From the NCBI GenBank assembly GCA_044508265.1, contig JBIQIB010000001.1:45029-109028 (forward strand): 64,000 bases of DNA, given 5' to 3'. The notes under the pieces were generated by a model. It was given only the letters and a program-made list of their open reading frames with translations. It ran no database searches and was not told the DNA's origin. Shown here in pieces: positions 37,193 to 44,447 of this stretch. Positions within the stretch are counted from its first letter, which is position 1. Every line of letters starts with the position of its first letter. The DNA comes from JAEZDP01 sp044508265 (GTDB lineage: Bacteria > Acidobacteriota > Vicinamibacteria > Vicinamibacterales > Vicinamibacteraceae). The translations under genes and the position numbers were made by a program.

Positions 37193-38783
37193 GCACGAAC
37201 GACGCATCGCCCGCCACGACGCCGGGAGCCGGACGCTCGCGACCGCCCTGCCCGCGGACCTGATCGCGCAGTCGGGGCGGCGCCTCCGCGTCGTCGCCTG
37301 GCTGTACGCGTTCGTGTTCCTCGCGGCGGGTCCGCTGCCGCCGTTGCTGCTGGCAGACGAGCGGGCGGCGTTCATCGCCAGCCCGTCGCGATGGCTGCCC
37401 TCGATGGTGTCGATCGCGGTCGCCCTCGCCGTCGGGGCGGTGACGCGACACCCACGGCTGCGGCCGGAGGCCGTGGTCTGGCTCGGGCTCGCCTTCCAGG
37501 TGGTCGGCAGCTATGGCATCGCGACGGCCCAGTACCTCGAGCCTGCGCAATACGCATACATGGCCCCCGATGCCGGCCTCTCGTGGGTCGCGGTGTGGAT
37601 GCTCAGCTTCACGGTGATCGTGCCGAGCGCACCGCGGTGGGCGCTCATTGCGGCGCTGGCGTCCGCGACCGCCGTTCCCGTGGTCAGCGCCGCGGCCATG
37701 ACGATCCATCCAGCCATCGCGATCGGCCCGGCGCGCTTCGTCGCGTATGTCGTCCTGCCGTACCTCCTCGTCGTCCTGATCGCGTACGTCGGGGCACGGC
37801 TCGTGTATCGACTCGGTGTGGACCTCGAGCGCGCACGTGAGCTCGGCAGCTATCGGCTCGTCGAGCCGCTGGCGCAGGGCGGCATGGGAGAGGTGTGGCG
37901 GGCGCAGCACCGGCTGCTGGCGAGGCCAGCCGCGATCAAGGTGATCCGTCCGGAGGTGCTCGGCAGCGCCAGCCAGGAGCGGCAGTCGGAACTGCAGGCG
38001 CGGTTCGAACGCGAGGCGCAGACGACGGCGCGTCTCCAGTCGCCGCACACGGTGCACCTGTTCGACTACGGGGTAGCCGAGGACGGCGCGTTCTACTACG
38101 TGATGGAACTGCTCGACGGCTTCGACCTGAAGACGCTGGTCGAGCGGTTCGGCCCGCTGCCCCTCGAGCGCGCGGTGCACCTGCTGCGGCAGGTGTGCCA
38201 CTCGCTGGCGGAGGCGCATGCGGTCGGCCTCGTGCATCGCGACGTCACGCCGTCCAACGTGATCGTCTGCCGCTACGGACGCGACGTCGACTTCGTGAAG
38301 GTGCTCGACTTCGGCCTCGTCAAGCCGCAGGCGTGGGCGGCGACGGGCGACGTCACCGTCACGCGCGCGGACGCCGCGGGCGGCACGCCGGCGTTCATGT
38401 CGCCGGAGCAGGCGCTTGCGGACCGGCCGCTCGACGGCCGCTCGGACATCTATGCCGTCGGCTGTCTGGCGTACTGGCTCGTCACCGGCGAGCTGGTCTT
38501 CGCGAAGACCACGCCGATGGCCACGCTGGTCGCCCACACCCAGACGCCCCCGGTCCCGCCGTCGAAGCGTACGGAGCTCCCGCTCACCCCGGAGTTCGAC
38601 GACCTCGTCCTCGCATGCCTGGCGAAGTCGCCCGACGACCGTCCGGCGACAGCGGAAGCACTGGCGTGCCGGCTGGAGCAGCTCCCCGGCGTGCGCCGGT
38701 GGACCGCCGCGGAGGCGCGTGCCTGGTGGGACGTGCACCATCCCGCCGACGTGGCGTCCGACGTGATCGGTGCGGAGGCCTGA
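37191..38783 (+). CDS. Membrane Ser/Thr protein kinase with N-terminal six-helix domain
   Basis: 530 residues. Six hydrophobic segments lie within about 31-206, then a Hanks-type kinase domain within about 220-500, the reverse of the usual PknB order. Kinase motifs: Gly loop 'PLAQGGMGEVWRA', Lys250 in AAIKVIRPE, 'FEREAQTTARLQSPHTVHLFDYG', catalytic 'LVHRDVTPSNVIV' (His349-Asp351), 'KVLDFGLVKP' and 'GGTPAFMSPEQALADRPLDGRSDIYAVGCLAYWLVTGELVF'. The catalytic-loop Lys is replaced by Thr353, a variant seen in many myxobacterial and acidobacterial kinases. The domain order puts the kinase in the cytoplasm with a possible membrane sensor. The ligand is unknown. Confidence 0.9.
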   Translation: MHERRIARHDAGSRTLATALPADLIAQSGRRLRVVAWLYAFVFLAAGPLPPLLLADERAAFIASPSRWLPSMVSIAVALAVGAVTRHPRLRPEAVVWLGLAFQVVGSYGIATAQYLEPAQYAYMAPDAGLSWVAVWMLSFTVIVPSAPRWALIAALASATAVPVVSAAAMTIHPAIAIGPARFVAYVVLPYLLVVLIAYVGARLVYRLGVDLERARELGSYRLVEPLAQGGMGEVWRAQHRLLARPAAIKVIRPEVLGSASQERQSELQARFEREAQTTARLQSPHTVHLFDYGVAEDGAFYYVMELLDGFDLKTLVERFGPLPLERAVHLLRQVCHSLAEAHAVGLVHRDVTPSNVIVCRYGRDVDFVKVLDFGLVKPQAWAATGDVTVTRADAAGGTPAFMSPEQALADRPLDGRSDIYAVGCLAYWLVTGELVFAKTTPMATLVAHTQTPPVPPSKRTELPLTPEFDDLVLACLAKSPDDRPATAEALACRLEQLPGVRRWTAAEARAWWDVHHPADVASDVIGAEA

Positions 38784-38804
38784 CGCGCCTCGCTGACGCG
38801 CCGA

Positions 38805-40034
38805 TCAGCGACGGACGTCGCGCGCGTACGCGTCGAAGACGTCGGGCAGCGCGGCGCCATAGGCGCGCCAGTGCGTGCCGGACGGATACGCGTTCAACCC
38901 GGCAATCCAGTTGGCGTTGAACTCGTGCACCAGGGCGTCGATACCGTAGCGCGCCAGCCAGCCGTCGCCGAGCGTGCCGCTGTTGCGGAAGCTGCCTTCG
39001 GTGTGGCCTTCGGTGAACCAGGTGTGCGTGCGGAGGAGGGCTTCGAACTGCGCCATGCGCGCGAGGTGGGCCGGCAGCCCCGGCACCGGGGGACGGCTGA
39101 TGTGCAGCAGTCCGCGTCCGTCGTTGTGCAGTTCCAGCGCGAGCGACGGCGGACGGCCAGCCGCGATCTGCGCCTCGAGCCAGCGCTCGAGTGCGGCGTT
39201 CTCCGGAACGAGCGCCGGGTCGGCCGGCTGATCCCAGTTGCGGTTGAGGTCCTTGCCGAGAACATTGAAGCGGGTGCGCCCGCGGGCGACGCCGTCCTTG
39301 TTCGCCATGGGCATGACGTCTACCGCGATGCGCGACAGCAGGGCGCGGGTGTCGGCGTCGTCGCGGAGCAGCCGCTCGATCAGCCCGTGCGCCACCCAGC
39401 TGCTGCCCGACTCCCAGGGATGCGCGCGCGCCCGGACGAAGACGCGAAACGGCGCGTCCTCGCTGCCGAAGTGCAGGATCTCGAGAGGCCGCCCGTCCAC
39501 GGTCGTGCCGATCGTCGTGACCCTGGCGCTGCCGTCGTCGCGCACGCGAGTCAGCAGCGCGTCGAGGTCGGACAGGCGGTACGGCTCGAGTCGCGCGACG
39601 TGAAGCCGCCCGCCGGGCAGTTCCACCGTCAGCCGCACACGGGTGTCACCCAGGCGCTCGGTCGGCACCTTCCTCCAGGAGCGTCCGTCCGGCGAGATGG
39701 CGACGGTCGTCAGCTCACGCGCCACGGAGCCGGGTTGTCCGTTCCATACGTTGTCGAGGTTGCGGAACTCCAGGGTGATCCGCGCGCCCGGCTGGCCAAC
39801 CAGCGCGAAATGGATGTGTCCGGCCGCGCGATTCGGAGAGTCGCGCTCGTGGTCGTACATCAGGTGCACGTGATACACGCCGTCCTCGTCCTGCTCGTAC
39901 CAGACGGGTGACGCATTCTCGATGCTCGTGTCGATGAAGGCGAGTTCCGGGGCGGGCTCGGGCTGGCTCGCCAGGAGCGTGGTCAGGCAGAGCGCGGACG
40001 CGACGAGCGAGGGCAGCAGCAGGCGGATGCGCAC
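38805..40034 (-). CDS. Secreted M14 zinc carboxypeptidase
   Basis: 409 residues from a GTG at 40034, which starts the signal peptide VRIRLLLPSLVASALCLTTLLA. Residues about 30-150 form a beta-rich N-terminal domain, as in the cytosolic carboxypeptidase/AGBL-like branch ('WYEQDEDGVYHVHLMYDHERDS', 'ITLEFRNLDNVWNGQPG'). The zinc site HxxE is 'ARAHPWESGSSW' (His205, Glu208); the third ligand is in 'ALELHND'; the substrate-binding 'GKDLNRNWDQP' and catalytic Glu in 'ALVHEFN' are present. It would remove C-terminal residues from peptides in the periplasm or outside. It converges on the kinase gene, whose stop is 22 bp away. Confidence 0.88.
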   Translation of the reverse strand: MRIRLLLPSLVASALCLTTLLASQPEPAPELAFIDTSIENASPVWYEQDEDGVYHVHLMYDHERDSPNRAAGHIHFALVGQPGARITLEFRNLDNVWNGQPGSVARELTTVAISPDGRSWRKVPTERLGDTRVRLTVELPGGRLHVARLEPYRLSDLDALLTRVRDDGSARVTTIGTTVDGRPLEILHFGSEDAPFRVFVRARAHPWESGSSWVAHGLIERLLRDDADTRALLSRIAVDVMPMANKDGVARGRTRFNVLGKDLNRNWDQPADPALVPENAALERWLEAQIAAGRPPSLALELHNDGRGLLHISRPPVPGLPAHLARMAQFEALLRTHTWFTEGHTEGSFRNSGTLGDGWLARYGIDALVHEFNANWIAGLNAYPSGTHWRAYGAALPDVFDAYARDVRR

Positions 40035-40120
40035 GGCGTATCGTTGCGGAAACGCCGTGGCGCCGCAAGTGTGCCCGCCCGGCTCATCGCGCACCGGCTG
40101 GCCCGCATGTTGCTCGACTC

Positions 40121-41455
40121 GTGAGCGTGAAGGATCTCCGCGGCGCGCTGCCTGTGTCGTCCTGTCGAGCCTGGGCCGTCGCATGCCTCTTGTGTGTGGC
40201 CGGCTGTGGCACCGCGGGCCCGATGAGACTGCTCGGGCCCGTGTCCCCCTACGAGGCCTACGCGGATCAGCTCCGGCGGTCGGGCCTCGACGCAACGGCG
40301 CTCGGGCGCGACTGGCTCCGCGCCGGCGAAGAGGCGCTGGCGTCGCCCGCGCCCGTCGCGGTGCCGTTCGTCGAGTCGACCTTCCACGCCGCCGACACGC
40401 CGTCGGCGCACGCATACCGCCTCACGCTCGCAGCCGGCCGCCGCCTGGTCGTGGACGTGGACGTCGAAGGCCTGGAGCCGGCGCGTGTCTTCGTCGACCT
40501 CTTCGACCTCGACGACGAAGGCCAGCCCGATCGCGTGGCGTCGCTCGAGGAAGCGGCGACGACCTTGGCCCACGAGGTGCGGCGCAGCGGCGACTTCCTG
40601 CTGCGGGTGCAGCCGGAGCTGCTGCGTGACGTGCGGGTCACCGTGACGCAGCGCACGGAGTCCACGCTCCGCTTCCCGGTCGAGGGGCTCACGGCGCGTG
40701 CGGTGCAGAGCACCTTCGGCGCCGCCCGCGGGACCTCGCGCAGTCATGAAGGCATCGACATCTTCGCCCCGCGCAGCACGCCCGTTGTGGCGGTCGCCGA
40801 TGGCGTGGCCCGTCGCTCGACGAACAACCTCGGCGGCAACGTCGTCTGGCTTCGGGCCGCCGGACGCACCTTCTACTACGCCCATCTCGACGACTGGGCG
40901 ATCGACGACACGACGCGCGTCGCGGCAGGTGACGTCCTCGGGTACGTGGGGAACACGGGCAACGCCCGGACGACGCCGCCGCATCTGCACTTCGGCATCT
41001 ACGATGGCAGCCCGCTCGACCCGCTGCCGTTCGTCCAGCCCGACGACCCGGTGCCACCGCGGCCCGGCACACACGTTGAGCTGCTGGGCCAGCTGGTGCG
41101 CGCCACACGCGTGCGTGTGTCCTTACGCGCTGGGCCCGCCGCCCGAGCGGCGGCCGTGAGGCAACTCGAACGGACGACGGTGGCACGCGTCACGGGTGTG
41201 GCGGGCGCGGGACTGCGCGTGGGTCTGCCAGACCGCACGACGGGCTACCTCGACGCCGCCGCAGTCGTGCCTGCCGACTCACCGGTCCGCCGCACACGCC
41301 TCGACGAAGGCACGCCGCTTCTCGCCCGGCCGCGTCCGGACGCACCCGTCGCCGCGATCCTCGACGCCCCCGCACGCGGCGACGTGCTGGGGGCGTTCGA
41401 AGGACATACGCTGGTGCGAATCGACGGGCAGGCGACGGGCTGGGTCAGCCCCTGA
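40121..41455 (+). CDS. M23-family metallopeptidase lipoprotein with SH3-like tail
   Basis: 444 residues from a GTG. A lipoprotein signal ends in the lipobox-like 'LCVAGCGT'. A beta-rich domain (about 60-190) precedes the LytM domain: 'SRSHEGIDIFAPRSTPVVAVADGVARR' (His209, Asp213 zinc ligands), 'VVWLRAAGRTFYYAHLDDW' and 'PPHLHFGIYDG' (His288, His290). The C-terminal 110 residues look like one or two SH3b domains ('LVRATRVRVSLRAGPAARAAAVRQLERTTVARVTG', 'TPLLARPRPDAPVAAILDAPARGDVLGAFEGHTLVRIDGQATGWV'). Family members cut peptidoglycan cross-bridges or activate amidases. The zinc set is complete, so it is likely active. It overlaps the convergent reductase gene by 11 bp. Confidence 0.9.
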   Translation: MSVKDLRGALPVSSCRAWAVACLLCVAGCGTAGPMRLLGPVSPYEAYADQLRRSGLDATALGRDWLRAGEEALASPAPVAVPFVESTFHAADTPSAHAYRLTLAAGRRLVVDVDVEGLEPARVFVDLFDLDDEGQPDRVASLEEAATTLAHEVRRSGDFLLRVQPELLRDVRVTVTQRTESTLRFPVEGLTARAVQSTFGAARGTSRSHEGIDIFAPRSTPVVAVADGVARRSTNNLGGNVVWLRAAGRTFYYAHLDDWAIDDTTRVAAGDVLGYVGNTGNARTTPPHLHFGIYDGSPLDPLPFVQPDDPVPPRPGTHVELLGQLVRATRVRVSLRAGPAARAAAVRQLERTTVARVTGVAGAGLRVGLPDRTTGYLDAAAVVPADSPVRRTRLDEGTPLLARPRPDAPVAAILDAPARGDVLGAFEGHTLVRIDGQATGWVSP

Positions 41456-42005
41456 CGTTCGTGTGGGTGCGGACCCACTCGACGTACGTGTCCATCCACG
41501 TCTGCAGGAACTCGCGCGTGTCGTCGCGCACCAGTGTGCCGCTGGCGTCGAACATGCCCTCGGTGACGTGCACGAACACCTCGGGCTGCCCGAGCGTGGG
41601 AACGTCGAGGTACGCGAGGATGTTGCGCAGGTGCTGCTGGGCCATCGAGGCGCCGGGCGCGCCTATCGACGCGCCGATCACGCCGGCCGGCTTTCCGGTG
41701 AACGTGCTCTCGCCATAGGGCCGCGACGCGTGGTCGATGGCGTTCTTCAGGACGCCGGACACCGAGCGGTTGTACTCGGGCGTGGCAAACAGCAGGCCGT
41801 CTGCCTGGCGGATGGCGTTGCGCAGCCGCGTGACGGCCTCGCCAGGCTGCTGCTCCGTGTCCTGGTTGTATGGCGGCAGGTCGTCGATCCTGACGTGGTC
41901 GAAGGTGAAGCCTTCAGGAGCCAGGGCAATCACGGCGTTGGCCAGGGTGCGGTTGTACGACTCCTTCCGGAGGCTGCCAACCAGGACGGCGATGCGGGTG
42001 CTCAT
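41445..42005 (-). CDS. NADPH-dependent FMN reductase
   Basis: 186 residues. 'RIAVLVGSLRKESYNRTLANAVIALAPEG' binds the FMN phosphate. 'LLFATPEYNRSVSGVLKNAIDHASRPYGESTFTGKPAGVIGASIGAPGASMAQQHLRNILAYLDVPTLGQPEVFVHV' is the rest of the flavodoxin-like fold typical of ChrR/azoreductase-type enzymes. These reduce quinones, chromate or azo dyes by two electrons and help in oxidative stress. Cytoplasmic. It lies 30 bp after the topoisomerase gene on the same strand and is probably the last gene of that operon. Confidence 0.93.
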   Translation of the reverse strand: MSTRIAVLVGSLRKESYNRTLANAVIALAPEGFTFDHVRIDDLPPYNQDTEQQPGEAVTRLRNAIRQADGLLFATPEYNRSVSGVLKNAIDHASRPYGESTFTGKPAGVIGASIGAPGASMAQQHLRNILAYLDVPTLGQPEVFVHVTEGMFDASGTLVRDDTREFLQTWMDTYVEWVRTHTNVRG

Positions 42006-42035
42006 GGTCGTCTTCCTTTCATCTCTTCCTGACCG

Positions 42036-43094
42036 TCAGGCCGCCAGCGCGGGTTGCGGCGCGCGCCGGAGCAGCCGGAGCACGGCGGCTTCCACGTGAC
42101 GCAGCCCGCGGGCCGCGGGAAGCGGACGCAGCAGTCGCTGGTGCAGCGAGCCTTCGAGGAACGCGTCGATCACGACGGGGTGGACGTAGCAGCGGCGGCA
42201 GACCGCGCGCGTGTTGCCCAGCGCGACGGCCACCGACGTCATCGTCGAGGCGACCGTCGCTTCACGCCGGCGTCGCGAGCGCGGAAGGGCTTCGGCCAGC
42301 AGCAGTTCTGCCGCGCGCGTCGTGCCGGCCCATGTGCGGAAGTCCTTCGCCGTGAACGCCTCGCCCATCACGCGCCGCAGGTAGCCGTTCACGTCCGACG
42401 ACGTCAGGTCGCGCACCACGCCGTGGTCGTCCACGTACTGGAACAGCTGGCTGCCGGGCAACTCGCGGCAGCGGCGGACGATCCCCGCGATCCGGCGGTC
42501 GTCGAACGTCGTCTCGTGCACCTTGCCGCTCTTGCCGCGAAAGCGGAACCGCACGGAACCCGGCGTCACGCGGACGTGCCTGTCGAGCATCGTGGTCAGC
42601 CCGTACGATCCGTTCGTGCGCGCGTACTCGTCGTTGCCGACGCGGATGAGCGAGTGCTCGAGCAGGTGGACGACGGCGGCAATCACCTTGGCGCGGGGCA
42701 GCCCCGGCCTGGCGAGATCGGCGCGGACGCGGCGGCGCAACGCGGGCAGCGCACGCGCGAAGGCATCGAGGCGTGCGTACTTGTCTGCGCCGCGGATCGC
42801 CGTCCATGACGGGTGATAGCGATACTGCTTGCGCCCGCGCGCGTCGCGGCCCGTGGCCTGGATGTGACCGCGGGGCGACGGCGAGATCCAGACGTTGGTC
42901 CACGCGGGAGGAATGGCCAGGCTCCGGATGCGCGCCAGCTCGCGGTCGTCACGGATCAGGCGTCCGTCCGGATGGCGGTACGCGAAGCCCTTGCCACGCC
43001 TCTCGCGCCGGATGCCGGGCTGCGTGTCGTCGGCGTGGAGGAGACGCACCGAACCTCTCGAGAGGCGCGTGCGCCGGCTGCTGGCCGCGCTCAT
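42036..43094 (-). CDS. Poxvirus-type DNA topoisomerase IB
   Basis: 352 residues from the ATG at 43094, which overlaps the preceding stop as ATGA; a second in-frame start lies at 43106. 'GKGFAYRHPDGRLIRDDRELARIRSLAIPPAWTNVWISPSPRGHIQATGRDARGRKQYRYHPSW' is the N-terminal clamp. 'LIRVGNDEYARTNGSYGLTTMLDRHV', 'FRFRGKSGK' and 'FTAKDFRTWAGT' lead to the active-site region 'GNTRAVCRRCYVHP' with catalytic Tyr303. The enzyme relaxes supercoils through a 3'-phosphotyrosine link. Bacterial members are common in soil bacteria and are often part of stress gene sets. Second last in an apparent four-gene minus-strand operon. Confidence 0.93.
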   Translation of the reverse strand: MSAASSRRTRLSRGSVRLLHADDTQPGIRRERRGKGFAYRHPDGRLIRDDRELARIRSLAIPPAWTNVWISPSPRGHIQATGRDARGRKQYRYHPSWTAIRGADKYARLDAFARALPALRRRVRADLARPGLPRAKVIAAVVHLLEHSLIRVGNDEYARTNGSYGLTTMLDRHVRVTPGSVRFRFRGKSGKVHETTFDDRRIAGIVRRCRELPGSQLFQYVDDHGVVRDLTSSDVNGYLRRVMGEAFTAKDFRTWAGTTRAAELLLAEALPRSRRRREATVASTMTSVAVALGNTRAVCRRCYVHPVVIDAFLEGSLHQRLLRPLPAARGLRHVEAAVLRLLRRAPQPALAA

Positions 43095-43594
43095 GGTGCG
43101 GAACACGTCGCTGCGAGGACCCTGATGCGACTGACCTGCAGCGTGGTCAGGTCCGCAGCCGTCTGGCCCTTCACGTCCCGCCCGCGCGACGGCGGGTCCG
43201 CCGCTGCCGCCTGCCCGACGTCCTGCATCTGGCCGCCCTGGGCCCGTGGCTGCTCACGCGGTCCCTCGCCGCCCTCGTGGTACTCCACGCCGCGCACCTC
43301 CACGAGCTTGCCGGCATGCGCAGCAAGGTCCACGTCGGCGCGCGGTGCCTTCACGAGGAGGAACGTCTCCGGCGTGCCCTCGCTGGTCCGCAACTGGACC
43401 ACCGGGCCGGTGCCCGGGCGCGTCCCTGGTGCGGCGTCCTGCACCATGAGGCAGCCGCGCTGTGTCACTTCGTCGCCAGTGCGCGCCGCAGGCGCCGGAG
43501 CGGGCGGATCAGGCCGCTGTTGCGCCGCGGCCGGCGCCATGAAGGTCGCGGCGAGCGCCGCCACCGCGACAAGGGATGCGCAAGCGCTCGTCAC
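43091..43594 (-). CDS. Secreted hypothetical protein, proline-rich
   Basis: 167 residues from a GTG at 43594 that overlaps the previous stop as GTGA. The signal peptide is VTSACASLVAVAALAATFMAPAAAQ. A proline/alanine linker is followed by 'GDEVTQRGCLMVQDAAPGTRPGTGPVVQLRTSEGTPETFLLVKAPRADVDLAAHAGKLVEVRGVEY', which looks like an OB-fold or DUF5818-like beta-barrel. A polar region and 'DLTTLQVSRIRVLAATCSAP' end it. The function is unknown. It is translationally coupled on both sides, with the acidic protein upstream and topoisomerase IB downstream. Confidence 0.7.
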   Translation of the reverse strand: MTSACASLVAVAALAATFMAPAAAQQRPDPPAPAPAARTGDEVTQRGCLMVQDAAPGTRPGTGPVVQLRTSEGTPETFLLVKAPRADVDLAAHAGKLVEVRGVEYHEGGEGPREQPRAQGGQMQDVGQAAAADPPSRGRDVKGQTAADLTTLQVSRIRVLAATCSAP

Positions 43595-43959
43595 CGCGGC
43601 TCCTCTTCGGTGTCCTCGTCCGCGTCCTCGCCCGTGACGGCTGGCGGCTGCGCGTCGGTCGGGGGTTGCGGGATCGGTGCCGACTCGGCGGACGGCCCGC
43701 GGCGCCGCTCGCTCGGCAGCACCGGGTCGCGGTCGCCCAGCGTGTCGTCGAGGACGCGCTTCGCGTCGAGCTCGTCGTCGTAGTTGACGCCCTCGTCTTC
43801 CTCCGGCGCGCGCCGCATCTGGTCGCGCTCGATGTCTTCGAGGTTGGGCGCTGGTCCTATCCGTGTGTTTCTCGTCACTGGGCGTCCCTCCGGTCGTGCT
43901 CCGGTGATGTCCGGTTCGTCCGGGTTCCTGCAAGGAGCCGGCCAGCCGCCGTCGGTCAT
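43591..43959 (-). CDS. Small acidic, probably disordered protein
   Basis: 122 residues rich in Asp, Glu, Pro and Arg: 'EDIERDQMRRAPEEDEGVNYDDELDAKRVLDDTLGDRDPVLPSERRRGPSAE' and a tail 'VTGEDADEDTEEEPR'. No hydrophobic core, signal peptide or known domain is visible, and it is likely disordered. It is first in the four-gene set that continues with the secreted hypothetical protein, topoisomerase IB and FMN reductase, with overlapping start and stop codons. Small hydrophilic proteins of this type often appear in stress-induced gene groups, which is the only hint of function. Confidence 0.65.
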   Translation of the reverse strand: MTDGGWPAPCRNPDEPDITGARPEGRPVTRNTRIGPAPNLEDIERDQMRRAPEEDEGVNYDDELDAKRVLDDTLGDRDPVLPSERRRGPSAESAPIPQPPTDAQPPAVTGEDADEDTEEEPR

Positions 43960-44032
43960 GAGGTCACCGACACGACGGCGGACACGACCGGCGAACCTGC
44001 GGATTACCCAGAAAGGGCAACGCGCTGTGTCG

Positions 44033-44407
44033 TCACAGCGTAGGCGTCGCGCCGCGCGGCAGGTCCTCGGGCTGATGCTGGAGGCAGTACTCCGCCCAGG
44101 GCACGGCGCTCAGTCGCGCAGGCTCGATGGGCTCGCCGTCGACGGCGCAGCGGCCGAACGTGCCGGCCTCGATGCGGCCGAACGCGCGGTCGATCTCGTC
44201 GAGGTGGCTGCGGGCGCGCGAGATACGCGTGAGCAGGCCGTCGCGGATGGTCGTCTCGACGGCGGCATCGCCGCTGTCGGCGACCCCGTCGTTGTCCGAG
44301 ACGTTCTCCAGTTCCCGCTGCGCGCGTTCGAGCTCGTCCTGCGTCTGCTGGCGCTCGGCTTCGAGTTGCTCGATCAGGGTATCGATGTTCACGTCGGGGC
44401 TGGTCAT
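44033..44407 (-). CDS. DksA/TraR-type zinc-finger-like protein with altered ligands
   Basis: 124 residues. A coiled-coil N-terminal half ('IDTLIEQLEAERQQTQDELERAQRELENV', 'LTRISRARSHLDEIDRAFGRIEAGTFGRC') leads to a zinc-finger-like module 'GRCAVDGEPIEPARLSAVPWAEYCLQHQ'. The layout is that of DksA/TraR, which bind the RNA polymerase secondary channel. The four expected cysteines are replaced by a C-x2-D ... C-x2-H pattern (Cys87, Asp90, Cys108, His111), so metal binding may differ or be lost. It stands alone, read in the same direction as the debranching enzyme upstream, 40 bp away. Confidence 0.82.
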   Translation of the reverse strand: MTSPDVNIDTLIEQLEAERQQTQDELERAQRELENVSDNDGVADSGDAAVETTIRDGLLTRISRARSHLDEIDRAFGRIEAGTFGRCAVDGEPIEPARLSAVPWAEYCLQHQPEDLPRGATPTL

Positions 44408-44447
44408 GCCTCCGCCTGAAGCAAGCATCCTGCCGACGCCGCGCGCC

